A DNA stretch of 64,000 bases, taken from Photorhabdus sp. CRCIA-P01. Lineage in GTDB: Bacteria > Pseudomonadota > Gammaproteobacteria > Enterobacterales > Enterobacteriaceae. The notes under the pieces were generated by a model. The model worked only from the letters and a program-made list of their open reading frames with translations. It was not told the origin of the DNA and ran no database searches. The translations under genes were made by a program, and so were the position numbers. The number at the start of each line of letters is the position of its first letter. Position 1 is the stretch's first letter. Of this stretch, positions 33,294 through 43,924 are shown piece after piece. The DNA lies in NCBI RefSeq assembly GCF_003545805.1, contig NZ_NMQR01000016.1, positions 1 to 64,000 on the forward strand. The letters run 5' to 3'.

Positions 33294-33552
33294 TTGATGT
33301 TGCAAGGATGTTTTTAAAATATTACCAAGTTGATATCAAAAACGCGACTCAGTTAACAAAAAAATGATTTTTGATATTAATAAAAACGTTTAAAAATGAT
33401 TTTTTAAGATCAAATTTCGGCAGATAAATATACTTTAAGGGTAGAACGAGTTTTCCGGTAGTTAATGAGGGATAAGATATTAAAATTATTTATGAATATT
33501 TGAGTAATGAAATTGTGACTGATGTAATAAGTCAGTGTCGCACAAAAGCTTG

Positions 33553-33564
33553 CGAACATGTTCG
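33553..33564. other. Perfect 12-bp palindrome in the fadL-fadI gap
   Basis: CGAACATGTTCG lies about midway between the two divergent genes. No known operator is assigned. The rest of the 580-bp gap is AT-rich and shows no gene. Confidence 0.4.
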
Positions 33565-33671
33565 AATAAGCCTTGAAACCATTTAGCCGTTAAATAAATT
33601 AAAGTTGCGCTTCCTCTCATTTTTGGTTTATTCAGGTTTGCTATTTATAAACATTACGCTAACAATGATCT

Positions 33672-33688
33672 ATCAGGTCAGACCTGTC
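33672..33688 (+). promoter_or_regulatory. FadR operator upstream of fadI
   Basis: ATCAGGTCAGACCTGTC is close to the FadR consensus AACTGGTCNGACCAGTT and keeps the GGTCNGACC core. It lies 65 bp before fadI. Repression of fadIJ by FadR in the absence of long-chain acyl-CoA is expected. Confidence 0.75.
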
Positions 33689-33752
33689 CAGATTGGTTGA
33701 AGAGTTTTTTCAGTAATTTGATTCAGTTAACGATAATCTTTCAGGAGCCGTT

Positions 33753-35063
33753 ATGAGTCGTCCTTTAACAAAAGTGACACAGCAAGGTGATCGTATCGCC
33801 ATTGTCAGTGGGCTACGCATTCCATTTGCTAAACAGGCAACATCGTATCACGACATACCGGCTGTGGATTTGGGTAAATCAGTCGTCAGCGAACTTGTGA
33901 CAAGGAGTGGTTTACTCCCTGAAAAGATTGACCAACTGGTGTTTGGGCAAGTAGTGCAAATGCCTGAAGCGCCAAATATTGCCCGTGAAATCGTTCTCGG
34001 TACTGGGTTAAGTGTGAGTACTGATGCTTACAGTGTATCCCGTGCATGTGCCACTAGTTTCCAGGCGATTGCTAATGTGGCTGAAAGCATTATGGCTGGC
34101 ACGGTGAATATTGGGATTGCTGGTGGAGCAGATTCCTCGTCTGTATTGCCGATTGGTGTGACTAAATCCTTAGCTCGTACTCTGGTGGATATGAATAAGG
34201 CTAAAACGCTATCGCAACGCCTTAAATTACTTAGCCGCCTTAAATTTCGTGATTTATTGCCCGTATCTCCGGCGGTAGCGGAATATTCGACAGGTCTGCG
34301 TATGGGAGATACCGCGGAACAGATGGCGAAGACTTACCGTATCAGTCGAGAAGATCAGGATGCATTAGCACATCGCTCCCATATTCTGGCAGCAAAAGCT
34401 TGGGAACAGGGATTGTTGGTTGATGAAGTCATGACAGCCCACTTCCCTCCATACCGTGAAGCATTGCTTGAAGATAATAATATTCGTAAAAATTCTGTAC
34501 TGACCTCTTATGCGAAGCTGCGTCCGGCATTTGACCGTAAGTACGGCACGGTCACTGCGGCAAACAGTACACCGCTGACGGATGGTGCGGCTGCGGTCAT
34601 ATTGATGCGTGAATCAGTGGCTAAGGCGTTGGGAACAAAACCGCTTGGTTATCTGCGTAGCTATGCATTCTCGGCCATTGATGTCTGGCAGGATATGTTA
34701 TTAGGGCCGTCATACGCCACGCCAATAGCGCTCGATCGTGCAGGTATTACACTGAAAGATCTGACCTTAATCGATATGCATGAAGCTTTTGCGGCTCAGA
34801 CACTGGCAAACCTGAAAATGTTTGCCAGTGATGAATTTGCTCGTAATAAATTAGGGCGTGCTCAGGCAATTGGTGAAGTCGATATGGACAAATTTAATGT
34901 CTTAGGGGGTTCAATCGCTTATGGGCACCCATTTGCAGCAACAGGAGCTCGTATGGTGACGCAGGTATTGAATGAGTTGCGTCGTCGTGGCGGTGGCCTT
35001 GGGCTGACAACCGCTTGTGCTGCTGGCGGGTTGGGCTCGGCTATGGTATTGGAGGTGGAATAA
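33753..35063 (+). CDS. fadI: 3-ketoacyl-CoA thiolase FadI
   Basis: 436-residue thiolase, the beta subunit of the FadIJ beta-oxidation complex. The nucleophilic cysteine is in Ser-Arg-Ala-Cys-Ala-Thr-Ser-Phe-Gln, the His of [10 protein letters not shown] and the C-terminal Cys in Ala-Cys-Ala-Ala-Gly-Gly complete the active site. The stop overlaps the fadJ start (TAATG). The length equals E. coli FadI. Confidence 0.96.
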   Translation: MSRPLTKVTQQGDRIAIVSGLRIPFAKQATSYHDIPAVDLGKSVVSELVTRSGLLPEKIDQLVFGQVVQMPEAPNIAREIVLGTGLSVSTDAYSVSRACATSFQAIANVAESIMAGTVNIGIAGGADSSSVLPIGVTKSLARTLVDMNKAKTLSQRLKLLSRLKFRDLLPVSPAVAEYSTGLRMGDTAEQMAKTYRISREDQDALAHRSHILAAKAWEQGLLVDEVMTAHFPPYREALLEDNNIRKNSVLTSYAKLRPAFDRKYGTVTAANSTPLTDGAAAVILMRESVAKALGTKPLGYLRSYAFSAIDVWQDMLLGPSYATPIALDRAGITLKDLTLIDMHEAFAAQTLANLKMFASDEFARNKLGRAQAIGEVDMDKFNVLGGSIAYGHPFAATGARMVTQVLNELRRRGGGLGLTTACAAGGLGSAMVLEVE

Positions 35064-37246
35064 TGACTCAGGCTCAGCATGATGCTGCACCCATCACTAC
35101 GGGTACAAACCAAACTGCTTCTGTTTTCAGTTTTGATGTCAGGCCAGATAAGATCGGCATTATCACCATTAATGTACCGGGAGAGAAGGTAAATACGCTG
35201 AAAGCAGAATTTGTTGATCAATTTCTGAATGTTTTCAAGCAAGCTCAGCAATCTTCTGGTCTTAAAGGATTAATATTGATTTCCGGTAAGCCGGATACGT
35301 TTATTGCCGGTGCTGATATTTCTATGATTGCCGGATGTAAGACCAAAGAAGATGCGCGAGATTTGGCTGAAAAGGGCCAGAAACTATTTTCTCAGATAGC
35401 CAATTATCCCTTGCCTGTCGTAGCAGCAATTCATGGCGCTTGTTTGGGGGGCGGTTTGGAATTGGCTCTTGCATGTCATTGGCGTGTATGTTCACTGGAC
35501 GATAAAACTCGTCTTGGATTACCTGAAGTTCAGCTTGGATTATTACCCGGTTCTGGTGGTACTCAGCGGTTACCAAGACTTATTGGTGTTAGTTCAGCGT
35601 TGGATATCATTCTGACAGGTAAACAGCTACGGGCGAAACAGGCATTACGGCTCGGATTAGTAGATGATGCTGTGCCGTTGGATATTCTGCTGGACATTGC
35701 TATCGAAAAAGTCAAAAAGGGTGTTCCTGTACGTAAACCTTTGCCGTGGCAACAGCGGCTATTAGTTGGCCCTATGGGAAGATACTTTTTATTTAATATC
35801 GTTCGTAAAAAGACACTGGCGAAAACTCGCGGGCATTATCCTGCACCTGAACGAATTATTGATGTTGTCAAAGAAGGTCTTGAGAAAGGCATGAGCCAAG
35901 GTTTACGGGCTGAGGCGGTGGCATTTGGTGAGCTGGCGATGACACGGGAATCTGTTGCTTTACGTAATCTGTTTTTTGCTGCAACTTCGTTGAAGAATGA
36001 AACGGGTTCATCAGAGAAGCCGGCAGAAATCAAGCGCGTTGGCATATTAGGTGGTGGTTTGATGGGCGGAGGAATTGCGAATGTAACAGCCACCCGTGGC
36101 AAACTACCGGTGCGGATTAAAGATATTAATGAGAAGGGTATTAGCCAGGTACTGAAATATACTTGGGATTTGTTGTCCAAACGGGTAAAGCAAAAACGGC
36201 TACGTCCGGCAGAGCGTGCTCAGCAAATGATGCTGATTTCAGGAACGACGGATTATCGTGGTTTCGGACAAACCGATATTGTTGTTGAGGCCGTTTTTGA
36301 GGATTTGTCACTGAAACAGCAAATGGTGGCAGAAATTGAAACGAATGCTAAATCAGAAACCATATTTGCATCTAATACATCTTCGCTACCTATCCATCAG
36401 ATTGCTGAAAAAGCCCAACGACCAGAGCAGGTTATTGGTCTGCATTATTTTAGTCCAGTGGATAAGATGCCGCTGGTGGAAGTTATTCCGCATCAAGGGA
36501 CTAGTGAGAAAACGATTGCTACAGTTGTTGCTTTGGCGAAGAAACAGGGTAAAACCGCTATCGTGGTAGGTGATAAAGCCGGATTTTATGTAAACCGGAT
36601 TCTTGTCCCTTATATTAGTGAGGCCGCGCATTGCCTGGTAGCAGGAGAACCCATTGATCATATCGATGGGGCACTGGTTAATTTTGGTTTTCCGGTAGGG
36701 CCAATTAATTTATTAGATGAGGTAGGCATTGATGTTGGTACCAAAATCATGCCGATTCTGGTAGAACAACTGGGTCCGCGTTTTGCTGCACCTGAATCTC
36801 TCGATGTGATACTGAAAGATGGTCGTAAGGGTAGGAAAAATGGCCGTGGTTTCTATTTATATGCCTCAGAGTCCAGAAAATTCTGGCAATTTGGTAAGAA
36901 AGGCAAAAAAGTTGATAGCTCAATTTATACTTTGCTGAATATAACACCTGAGTCGCATATGCTCTCGTCAGAAATTGCCCAGCGTTGTGTGATGCTAATG
37001 CTTAATGAAGCTGTTCGTTGTCTGGATGAAGGCATTATCAGAAGTCCACGTGATGGTGATATTGGGGCGGTATTTGGCATTGGTTTTCCGCCATTCTTTG
37101 GTGGCCCATTCCGTTATATTGATAGTCTTGGTTGTGCCAGAGTAGTGGAGATTCTGCGTAGGCTGGAAAGCCAGTATGGAGATAGATTCGTACCTTGTGA
37201 GTGTTTAGTAAGAATGGCTGAACAGAATAAAAGTTTTTATTCATAG
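35063..37246 (+). CDS. fadJ: Fatty acid oxidation complex alpha subunit FadJ
   Basis: 727-residue bifunctional enoyl-CoA hydratase and 3-hydroxyacyl-CoA dehydrogenase. The crotonase half has [11 protein letters not shown]. The NAD-binding motif Gly-Gly-Gly-Leu-Met-Gly-Gly-Gly starts near residue 328, and Gly-Leu-His-Tyr-Phe-Ser-Pro-Val follows. The ATG within the fadI stop has an excellent GGAGGTGGAA site. With FadI it degrades fatty acids, chiefly under anaerobic conditions in E. coli. Confidence 0.96.
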   Translation: MTQAQHDAAPITTGTNQTASVFSFDVRPDKIGIITINVPGEKVNTLKAEFVDQFLNVFKQAQQSSGLKGLILISGKPDTFIAGADISMIAGCKTKEDARDLAEKGQKLFSQIANYPLPVVAAIHGACLGGGLELALACHWRVCSLDDKTRLGLPEVQLGLLPGSGGTQRLPRLIGVSSALDIILTGKQLRAKQALRLGLVDDAVPLDILLDIAIEKVKKGVPVRKPLPWQQRLLVGPMGRYFLFNIVRKKTLAKTRGHYPAPERIIDVVKEGLEKGMSQGLRAEAVAFGELAMTRESVALRNLFFAATSLKNETGSSEKPAEIKRVGILGGGLMGGGIANVTATRGKLPVRIKDINEKGISQVLKYTWDLLSKRVKQKRLRPAERAQQMMLISGTTDYRGFGQTDIVVEAVFEDLSLKQQMVAEIETNAKSETIFASNTSSLPIHQIAEKAQRPEQVIGLHYFSPVDKMPLVEVIPHQGTSEKTIATVVALAKKQGKTAIVVGDKAGFYVNRILVPYISEAAHCLVAGEPIDHIDGALVNFGFPVGPINLLDEVGIDVGTKIMPILVEQLGPRFAAPESLDVILKDGRKGRKNGRGFYLYASESRKFWQFGKKGKKVDSSIYTLLNITPESHMLSSEIAQRCVMLMLNEAVRCLDEGIIRSPRDGDIGAVFGIGFPPFFGGPFRYIDSLGCARVVEILRRLESQYGDRFVPCECLVRMAEQNKSFYS

Positions 37247-37270
37247 CGGCCTGTATTGATGAAAAAATGA

Positions 37271-37297
37271 ATTCCGGTGTCATTGAGGTGCCGGAAT
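37271..37297 (+). terminator. Terminator-like hairpin after fadJ
   Basis: ATTCCGG pairs with CCGGAAT across a 13-base spacer, followed by CGTTATATTTTTAT. It lies 24 bp after the fadJ stop. The 260 bp from here to sixA contain no gene I can support. Confidence 0.6.
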
Positions 37298-37560
37298 CGT
37301 TATATTTTTATAAAAAAGATCTCTTTTAGTAAAAACCGTCGTAAACTTTCGTCCAATGCCCGATAAGGTGGGGAGTAGTCACATTAAAGCAACATCCATT
37401 GGGTTGTCGTATTTGTTTTTGTTTTGAGTAGAATGCTTGTTCACCATGTCATGTCTGAAATGGTTTTTGTAGTAACAATTTTTATTGTATAACTCAAGTT
37501 GAGATTACTGATATTTATTAGCAGTAGGATAACTGCATTTACTCATTCATACGGTGGACT

Positions 37561-38043
37561 ATGCAAATTTTTATTATGCGTCATGGTGACGCGGCTTTAG
37601 ATGCAATGAGCGATGCTGCCCGGCAACTGACTCCTCGCGGTTGTGATGAATCGCAAAAAATGGCTTGTTGGTTAGCACAGCAAAAGCATCAGATTGATCT
37701 TGTATTGGTGAGTCCTTATATTCGCGCTGAACAGACGTTACAGATTGTTCGTAAATCCCTATCTTTACCGGATGGTGAAGAAGTGCTGTTGGGGTTAACG
37801 CCGTCAGGTGATGCTGCTACGGTGAGCAGTTATCTCCAGTTTCTTGCTGAACAAGGTCATAACGCTGTTTTGGTTGTCTCTCACTTACCATTAGTCAGCT
37901 ATTTAGTTGCTGAGCTATGTCCAGCAGAAACACCACCGATGTTTGCAACTTCTGCAATGATATGCGTGGATTTAAACAGCCAGACTGGCAAAGGTACTCT
38001 TGTCTGGCAGGTCAGCCCGTCTCAATTGGCAGCAAAAGCCTAA
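37561..38043 (+). CDS. sixA: Phosphohistidine phosphatase SixA
   Basis: 160-residue histidine phosphatase with the Arg-His-Gly catalytic motif at residues 7-9 (Met-Arg-His-Gly-Asp-Ala) and the second catalytic His in Val-Ser-His-Leu-Pro. SixA removes phosphate from His of the nitrogen PTS protein NPr (and was first described with ArcB). It follows fadJ and converges on smrB, the same arrangement as in E. coli. Confidence 0.94.
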   Translation: MQIFIMRHGDAALDAMSDAARQLTPRGCDESQKMACWLAQQKHQIDLVLVSPYIRAEQTLQIVRKSLSLPDGEEVLLGLTPSGDAATVSSYLQFLAEQGHNAVLVVSHLPLVSYLVAELCPAETPPMFATSAMICVDLNSQTGKGTLVWQVSPSQLAAKA

Positions 38044-38063
38044 TAATTCAGCGGCATATTGGC

Positions 38064-38600
38064 TCAGGGCTCATCAAGTTCGATAAGCATCAATAGTGCG
38101 GCGTTACCTCCCCATTCCTTTGGTGCTTGATAGAAGGCTATGATATCTGGGTGTTGGGCTAGCCACAGAGGTGTTTGTTGCTTGAGAATACGTTTTCCGT
38201 GGCCGTGCATGATGCAGGCACAATAGACATGTTCACGACGGCAAGCAGCGATCAATGCTCCAATTTCCTGTTTGGCCTGCATTTGAGTTAATCCGTGTAA
38301 ATCAAGAAACAGTTCTGGCGAATAGTCACCTCGACGTAATTTCTTCAATTCATAATGATTTGTATCTCCCCTTACATAACGGGTAGGGCCCTCGGTATCA
38401 AGGTTGGGCTGAAATTCATCAGAAAAATAGTAGCTGGCATCAATTTGTTCTTGCTGAACTCGTTCAGGGGCAATATAGCTGATTTTTTTTCTTCTGGGAG
38501 AATGTAAGACGGTATCCTGGTTGATGCGTTTGGTGCCTGCTACCGATTGTTGAAATAAGTGAATTTCTTCCTCATTTAGGGGGTATTTATTTTTCATCAT
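38064..38600 (-). CDS. smrB: Ribosome rescue endonuclease SmrB
   Basis: 178-residue Smr-domain nuclease. In E. coli SmrB recognises collided ribosomes and cleaves mRNA between them. The Smr domain is in the C-terminal half with Leu-Asp-Leu-His-Gly-Leu-Thr and the Gly-His-Gly-Lys-Arg-Ile-Leu motif. The N-terminal extension, which binds the ribosome, is rich in charged residues. In E. coli prmB lies next on the opposite strand; here the hut cluster separates them. Confidence 0.94.
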   Translation of the reverse strand: MMKNKYPLNEEEIHLFQQSVAGTKRINQDTVLHSPRRKKISYIAPERVQQEQIDASYYFSDEFQPNLDTEGPTRYVRGDTNHYELKKLRRGDYSPELFLDLHGLTQMQAKQEIGALIAACRREHVYCACIMHGHGKRILKQQTPLWLAQHPDIIAFYQAPKEWGGNAALLMLIELDEP

Positions 38601-38654
38601 TGCTCAGTTAATTAAACCATTTTGTGACAAGTGTACTGCATCTTTTTAACTATT

Positions 38655-38807
38655 AAACCTGATTATGTTTAATAAAACCTGATTTTACCGAGTTTGTGCT
38701 TTAAAAATGTTGATAAGAAGGTATATCCAGGTAGTTAATAAAATAATTTGACAATGACAGTTGGTTGGAAAATAAATGTATATACAATTAAAAACCTGAT
38801 TTATCAG
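38655..38807 (+). repeat. Three copies of AAACCTGATT upstream of hutI
   Basis: Exact 10-mers at 38655, 38675 and 38792. The first two are 20 bp apart, about two helical turns. The third is part of the palindrome CTGAT-TT-ATCAG (38796-38807), which sits between the HutC box and the hutI start. This could be a second operator or promoter element; no regulator is assigned. Confidence 0.45.
38777..38786 (+). promoter_or_regulatory. HutC operator upstream of hutI
   Basis: TGTATATACA fits the HutC half-site pattern TGTA-N2-TACA and recurs exactly before hutU. It lies 48 bp before the hutI start. HutC should repress here until urocanate is present. Confidence 0.78.
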
Positions 38808-38833
38808 ATACAGACCAATACAGGATGCTGATC

Positions 38834-40072
38834 ATGGTAATAGAACTGCGTGATACTGATATCATCTGGCGTAATGCAAGACTGGCAACAATGGATCCTG
38901 CTGTCAATGCAGCTTACGGATTATTAAAAGAATATGATCTTGTGGTGCGTGATGACAAAATTTTAGGCATTTTGCCTACAGCAACATTACAGACGAGTTG
39001 CTGTCAGGTAATTGATGTCCAACAACGCCTGATTACCCCTGGTTTAATCGATTGTCACACCCATTTAGTGTTTGGTGGCAACCGGGCTTATGAGTGGGAG
39101 CAGCGTTTAAATGGTATGTCTTATGCTGAACTCAGCGCTCAGGGAGGGGGGATTAATGCGACAGTTTCTGCAACTCGAGCTAGTTCTCTTGAACAACTTG
39201 AACGCTCTGCTCAGCAGCGTCTTGCTGCATTTATGGCCGAAGGTGTCACCACTATTGAGATTAAATCGGGTTATGGATTAAATCTGGAAAATGAAGAAAA
39301 GTTGCTGCAGGTTGCGCAGCACTTGGCGCGACAAAATCCGATCGAGATCAGCCCCACATTGCTTGCTGCTCATACTTGTCCACCTGAATATAAGCATAAT
39401 CCCGATGCTTATATGGATCTGATTTGCGAAGATATCCTTCCACAACTTTGGCAAAAAGGGCTGTTCGAGGCAGTAGATATTTTTTGTGAAAGCGTAGGAT
39501 TTAATCTGACACAAACTGAGCGGCTCTTTCAGGAAGCACAGCGTTGGCACATTCCAGTGAAAGGTCATGTGGAGCAGTTATCTCATTTAGGCGGGAGTGA
39601 ATTAGTCGCTCGCTATCATGGTCTTTCTGTGGATCATATTGAATATTTAGATCAGGCGGGAGTTAAGGCGCTTAGTCACAGTGGTACGGTAGCCGTTTTG
39701 CTTCCTGGTGCGTTCTACTTTTTGCAGGAAACACAGCGCCCTCCTATTGATTTATTGCGGCAATTTAACGTGCCGATAGCCGTATCTACTGATTTTAATC
39801 CTGGAACCAGCCCATTTGCTTCTTTGCGAATGGCCATGAATATGGCATGTGTCCAATTTGGATTGACTCCTGAAGAGGTATGGTTAGGTGTAACCCGACA
39901 TGCGGCTCGTGCATTGGGCAGAGAACAGCGTCATGGACAGTTGCGTGCAGGAGCTTACGCCGATTTTGTTGTCTGGGATGCAGAAAATCCCGTTGATATT
40001 TTTTATGAGTTGGGTCATAACCCTTTGAATACCAGAGTGTTTCGTGGCGTTATGACTCATTCCAGCATATAA
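38834..40072 (+). CDS. hutI: Imidazolonepropionase HutI
   Basis: 412-residue amidohydrolase that opens the imidazolone ring to N-formimidoyl-L-glutamate, third step of histidine degradation. The metal-binding His-Thr-His-Leu-Val-Phe-Gly-Gly is near residue 75, with Lys-Gly-His-Val-Glu-Gln and Ser-Thr-Asp-Phe-Asn-Pro-Gly further on. I prefer ATG 38834 because AGGA ends eight bases upstream; ATG 38825 overlaps that site. hutG follows after 17 bp. Confidence 0.95.
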   Translation: MVIELRDTDIIWRNARLATMDPAVNAAYGLLKEYDLVVRDDKILGILPTATLQTSCCQVIDVQQRLITPGLIDCHTHLVFGGNRAYEWEQRLNGMSYAELSAQGGGINATVSATRASSLEQLERSAQQRLAAFMAEGVTTIEIKSGYGLNLENEEKLLQVAQHLARQNPIEISPTLLAAHTCPPEYKHNPDAYMDLICEDILPQLWQKGLFEAVDIFCESVGFNLTQTERLFQEAQRWHIPVKGHVEQLSHLGGSELVARYHGLSVDHIEYLDQAGVKALSHSGTVAVLLPGAFYFLQETQRPPIDLLRQFNVPIAVSTDFNPGTSPFASLRMAMNMACVQFGLTPEEVWLGVTRHAARALGREQRHGQLRAGAYADFVVWDAENPVDIFYELGHNPLNTRVFRGVMTHSSI

Positions 40073-40089
40073 CGGATAAGGAGCGGTAA

Positions 40090-41046
40090 ATGAATTTATG
40101 GCATGCTACTTCGCCGACTATTTGGCAAGGACGAAATGATTTGGCGGAAGCGGATAATGCACTACGGCTTTTTCAAACAGTTAAACTATCTCCGTATTTT
40201 ACGCCGGAAGAATTTTCTCACTATATCGCTCTATTAGGGTTTGAATGTGATGAAGGTGTAAAGCGCAATCAGGGAAGGCCAGGGGCCAATCAAGGCCCCG
40301 ATTATTTGCGGCGGTCATTGGCAAATATGGCTAGTCATAAAGGGCATGATAGATTGGTGGATTTGGGAAGCATTCGTGCTAATCCCAATCAATTGAATGA
40401 AGCACAACAAGCCTTGTCTGATGCCGTTATCCAATGTCAACGTCAGAATGTACGTACTTTGGTATTGGGTGGTGGACATGAAACGGCTTTTGCTCATGGT
40501 GTTGGAGTTTATGATGCTTTTCCCCATCAACGTGTTGGTATTATTAACTTTGATGCTCATCTCGATTTACGGCGGTCGCCGCAGCCCACTTCTGGTACAC
40601 CATTTCGTCAACTTGCTGAATATTGTCAGCAACATCAACGTCTATTTCACTATACTTGCATTGGCGCAAGTTTGGCGTCTAACACGCAGGCATTGGTGGA
40701 TGAAGCCAATCGCTTGAACGCTACGATTATCTGGGATAATCAATGTCGTGAAACTATGCTGGACAAGGTGCAACAGCAGATACAAGATATACTCCAGCAA
40801 GTTGATTTGATTTACATGACGATTGATTTGGATGTATTACCTGCTTATCAGATGCCAGCAGTCTCTGCGCCAGCCGCATTGGGGCTGCCATTGGAGCGCC
40901 TTCTGCAATTAATTCAGCCAATTTGTCAGAGTGGTAAACTACAGGCGGCTGATTTGGTTGAGCTTAATCCAATATTTGATATACAAGGTATAGGTGGAAG
41001 AGCAGCAGCACGTCTTGCCTGGCAGTTAGCACATTGGTGGTATTGA
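40090..41046 (+). CDS. hutG: Formimidoylglutamase HutG
   Basis: 318-residue arginase-family metalloenzyme that hydrolyses N-formimidoyl-glutamate to glutamate and formamide. Mn-binding motifs are visible: [18 protein letters not shown] and Thr-Ile-Asp-Leu-Asp-Val. Together with HutU, HutH and HutI the one-step pathway to glutamate is complete. It is transcribed with hutI and probably hutC. Confidence 0.95.
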   Translation: MNLWHATSPTIWQGRNDLAEADNALRLFQTVKLSPYFTPEEFSHYIALLGFECDEGVKRNQGRPGANQGPDYLRRSLANMASHKGHDRLVDLGSIRANPNQLNEAQQALSDAVIQCQRQNVRTLVLGGGHETAFAHGVGVYDAFPHQRVGIINFDAHLDLRRSPQPTSGTPFRQLAEYCQQHQRLFHYTCIGASLASNTQALVDEANRLNATIIWDNQCRETMLDKVQQQIQDILQQVDLIYMTIDLDVLPAYQMPAVSAPAALGLPLERLLQLIQPICQSGKLQAADLVELNPIFDIQGIGGRAAARLAWQLAHWWY

Positions 41047-41151
41047 TTATCTAAAATAACAGTACTATTGTGTTTTCTATTTTGGCAAAGATAGCTTGAT
41101 AAAGTGAGTGTAATTAATCACTTAACATTTTTACAGCATAAGGAATTAATT

Positions 41152-41883
41152 GTGACAACGCACTTATCAGGATCATTTGCCAAACCTGCGCCTCTGTATG
41201 CCAAAGTGAAACAATCCATCATTGAAAAAATCTACACTGGTGAATGGAAATCAAATGATCGTGTTCCCTCTGAAGCTGAATTAGTTAAACAGTTTAACTG
41301 TAGCCGTATGACTGCTAACCGTGCGCTGCGTGAGTTGACCGCTGAAGGACTATTAGTACGGCTGCAAGGTGTGGGATCGTTTGTCGCTGAACCGAAGGGG
41401 CAATCCGCGCTGTTCGAAATTCACAGCATTGCTGATGAGATTTCAGCTCGTTCTCATCAGCATCGCTGTAAAATATTAAAATTATCTGAACTGGATGCGG
41501 ATGTGAAACAGGCCGCTGAATTGGACATTATTGTTGGTACGCCGATTTATCATTCGGTTATTGCCCATTATGAAAACGATGTGCCTGTTCAGATAGAAGA
41601 TCGTTATGTCAATGCTCAAGCGGTGCCTGATTATTTGCAACAGGATTTTACGAAACTTACGCCACACGATTATTTGTCAATGATTGCACCTCTAACGGAA
41701 GGTGAACACATTGTGGAAGCTATTGCTGGCGATCCTCGATCTTGCAAGTTGTTGCAAATTGAGTCAGGGGCTCCCTGTTTATTAATTAGTCGCCGAACTT
41801 GGTCGACGCATTACACTGTTTCCAGTGCCAGACTATTATTTCCCGGTAATCGGTATAAATTGAAAGGACGTTTCAGCTCATAG
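41152..41883 (+). CDS. hutC: Histidine utilisation repressor HutC
   Basis: 243-residue GntR/HutC-family regulator. An N-terminal winged helix (about residues 12-80, with Pro-Ser-Glu-Ala-Glu-Leu-Val and Cys-Ser-Arg-Met-Thr-Ala-Asn-Arg-Ala) is followed by a UTRA effector domain for urocanate. I start at GTG 41152, with AAGGA seven bases before; a GTG at 41104 lacks a ribosome site. It should bind the TGTATATACA boxes at 38777 and 44438. It converges on the next gene with 8 bp between stops. Confidence 0.93.
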   Translation: MTTHLSGSFAKPAPLYAKVKQSIIEKIYTGEWKSNDRVPSEAELVKQFNCSRMTANRALRELTAEGLLVRLQGVGSFVAEPKGQSALFEIHSIADEISARSHQHRCKILKLSELDADVKQAAELDIIVGTPIYHSVIAHYENDVPVQIEDRYVNAQAVPDYLQQDFTKLTPHDYLSMIAPLTEGEHIVEAIAGDPRSCKLLQIESGAPCLLISRRTWSTHYTVSSARLLFPGNRYKLKGRFSS

Positions 41884-41891
41884 CTATATCT

Positions 41892-42536
41892 TTATGACTC
41901 ACAACTGATTTTTTTCCGTATGAGCTGATAGGGTTGCCATAGATCATTACCTTCATAATGGATTAATGCGATTTCACGTATTTTATCCGTCCCATTTATG
42001 GCAACCGTATTGGTAAGAGCATTAAATAAGGGGATGTCAGAGCCAGAATCACCATAGGCAACACATTTTTCCAAATTTAGCCCATGTTCCTGTATATATT
42101 TTTTCACTATCTGTAATTTACTTTCGGGCGTTAATATCTGTTCTGGATCAACTTTTTCACGAAAAGGTAAAGCAGGAAAATTTGATGCAACAACAATATC
42201 AACCCCAAATTTTTCTAAATGTCGGGCGAAAAAATCTGGTGACAGGGTAATGACCATAGAGGTTTCACCTTTGGTTCTGATATCGTCAAAAACCTCTTTT
42301 ATTCCTCCAATCCACGGTGAGGCATGAAAAACTTTAGCAACGTCAGCGTACTGCAAGTTTGACCATAGAAGTTGTAATTCAGCGGCAAATTTTTTGGTAT
42401 CCATATTTCCTTGAGAAAATTGTTTTTCCAGCAGATGAAGTTCTGTCAGGCAATTCATTGTACGGGCAATTTCCAGACTTGCTGTGGTTCCTCTGAGAAG
42501 AGTGCCATCCATATCAAAAACATGTAATACTTTCAT
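41892..42536 (-). CDS. HAD-IB phosphatase, SerB-like, function unknown
   Basis: 214-residue haloacid-dehalogenase-family hydrolase. Motif I is Asp8-Met-Asp-Gly-Thr-Leu-Leu, motif II Thr-Leu-Ser near residue 97, motif III a Lys near 139 and motif IV Gly-Asp-Ser-Gly-Ser-Asp near 162-167, as in phosphoserine phosphatases and small-molecule HAD-IB enzymes. The substrate cannot be told from sequence. It is downstream of the FAD oxidoreductase on the same strand (113-bp gap with a hairpin), inside the hut cluster yet not a known hut gene. Confidence 0.82.
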   Translation of the reverse strand: MKVLHVFDMDGTLLRGTTASLEIARTMNCLTELHLLEKQFSQGNMDTKKFAAELQLLWSNLQYADVAKVFHASPWIGGIKEVFDDIRTKGETSMVITLSPDFFARHLEKFGVDIVVASNFPALPFREKVDPEQILTPESKLQIVKKYIQEHGLNLEKCVAYGDSGSDIPLFNALTNTVAINGTDKIREIALIHYEGNDLWQPYQLIRKKISCES

Positions 42537-42601
42537 AATAAACCTAAGGAATTTTTTCGTTATAGGGATAGGTTAAATTTGTTCGTGATGGTAAACATAT
42601 A

Positions 42602-42625
42602 GGGATTACCTATCTTAGTAATCCC
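42602..42625 (-). other. Hairpin between FAD oxidoreductase and HAD phosphatase genes
   Basis: GGGATTAC and GTAATCCC form a perfect 8-bp stem around CTATCTTA. The minus strand after it lacks a T run, so partial termination or RNA processing between the two genes is more likely than full termination. Confidence 0.5.
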
Positions 42626-42649
42626 CCGCTTATTCAGCTAGCTCACGAA

Positions 42650-43924
42650 TTAGGCGGCTTCTACTGCCAAGGTCTTAAGAACCGCTGAGGCGGCATAGTG
42701 GCCACTAATCATTGCAGCAACAATACCTCTGAAAATTCCACAAGCGTCGCCTGCAACCCATACAGGATAATGGGAGGTTTCCAGGCTTAAATCGCCATCA
42801 AGACTGGGATACCAACCGACACCTTCCAATGTAGGGCCGACGATATGCGTATTTTCGTGATCGATTTCGGGAAATTTTTTAATGATATTACGCAATCCTT
42901 GCAACATCTTATCGAATAGCTCTTCGCCATAAATAGAGACAAGTTGTGTAATTATGTGAGCATTCCCTGCTAATATATCTTGTACTTTGATTCTAAAATA
43001 AGAATCCTTTTGCTTCATGGCGGAAACAACATTGTTGAGTGTTCGGTCCGCGATATCTTCATTAAGAATACGTGTATTAAACCCAACATTAGATCGTCCT
43101 GTAGAAGGGCCATCAGAATGACCGGAAACGGTCCATAAATCTTGTGTTTTTGTTAATACTGTTTCGCCATCCCGGCAAACACAGAAAGTACGCCATTCAA
43201 TAATGCCATCATCTGACCGAAACTTTAACTTCGGGTCGAGTTGCTTCATATTTTTAAAGAATGCTAAATCTTCTTGCTGTTCAATGCGGAACCCAACTTC
43301 TAGCCGATTGAAAGATTGTTTTTCAACCAGATTAGCAATCTCTAATGGACCAAATCTTCCACTAGCTAAAATGATTCGTCGGCATTCAATTTGATAAGTA
43401 TTGGCATATTTGTCTCTTAAATTCATAATCAGAGCATCTTTTCTTCTGACGTATTTATAAGACAGGAATTTAGTTTGTGTGATGATATCTGCATCTGCCG
43501 TTTGCACCATATCTTCAACCAGATTAATTCTATCTTCAAGAGACATATAATTAGAGGGATAATCTTTTAATACCCATTCCCCGGAACCTACTGTAAAGTC
43601 TTTGGGATTTGTTGGGAATGGTGGTGTGTCCAGGCCATATGTATTTAGTGTGGTGCATGTCCATTCATAAGCTTGCCGTAATTCCAGTTCATTTGGTAAC
43701 TCCCAAAGTGCACTGGCAGAAGGAAAAAATGAGAATTTTCCATCGGAAAACAGCCCTGCACCACCGTGTCCTTCGGTTATCTCAACGAGATTATCTTTAT
43801 CACGTTCATGAATAGCTTTGCCATTATCGATTAGTACGACTCGTAAACCTTTTCCTTTCAATTTCTGTACCGCAGCTAAACCTGCTGGGCCAGCGCCAAT
43901 AACAGCGACATCATATACAGACAT
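42650..43924 (-). CDS. FAD-dependent oxidoreductase, function unknown
   Basis: 424-residue flavoprotein. The N-terminal dinucleotide motif Gly-Ala-Gly-Pro-Ala-Gly is at about residues 10-15, Gly-His-Gly-Gly-Ala-Gly-Leu-Phe-Ser-Asp-Gly-Lys follows, and the C-terminal FAD motif is Val-Trp-Val-Ala-Gly-Asp-Ala-Cys-Gly. It resembles uncharacterised FAD-dependent dehydrogenases of the COG2509 type; the substrate is unknown. The start 43924 has GGAGGAGAG upstream; 15 more codons to 43969 have no support. It is divergent from hutU and shares that 567-bp AT-rich regulatory region. Confidence 0.82.
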   Translation of the reverse strand: MSVYDVAVIGAGPAGLAAVQKLKGKGLRVVLIDNGKAIHERDKDNLVEITEGHGGAGLFSDGKFSFFPSASALWELPNELELRQAYEWTCTTLNTYGLDTPPFPTNPKDFTVGSGEWVLKDYPSNYMSLEDRINLVEDMVQTADADIITQTKFLSYKYVRRKDALIMNLRDKYANTYQIECRRIILASGRFGPLEIANLVEKQSFNRLEVGFRIEQQEDLAFFKNMKQLDPKLKFRSDDGIIEWRTFCVCRDGETVLTKTQDLWTVSGHSDGPSTGRSNVGFNTRILNEDIADRTLNNVVSAMKQKDSYFRIKVQDILAGNAHIITQLVSIYGEELFDKMLQGLRNIIKKFPEIDHENTHIVGPTLEGVGWYPSLDGDLSLETSHYPVWVAGDACGIFRGIVAAMISGHYAASAVLKTLAVEAA

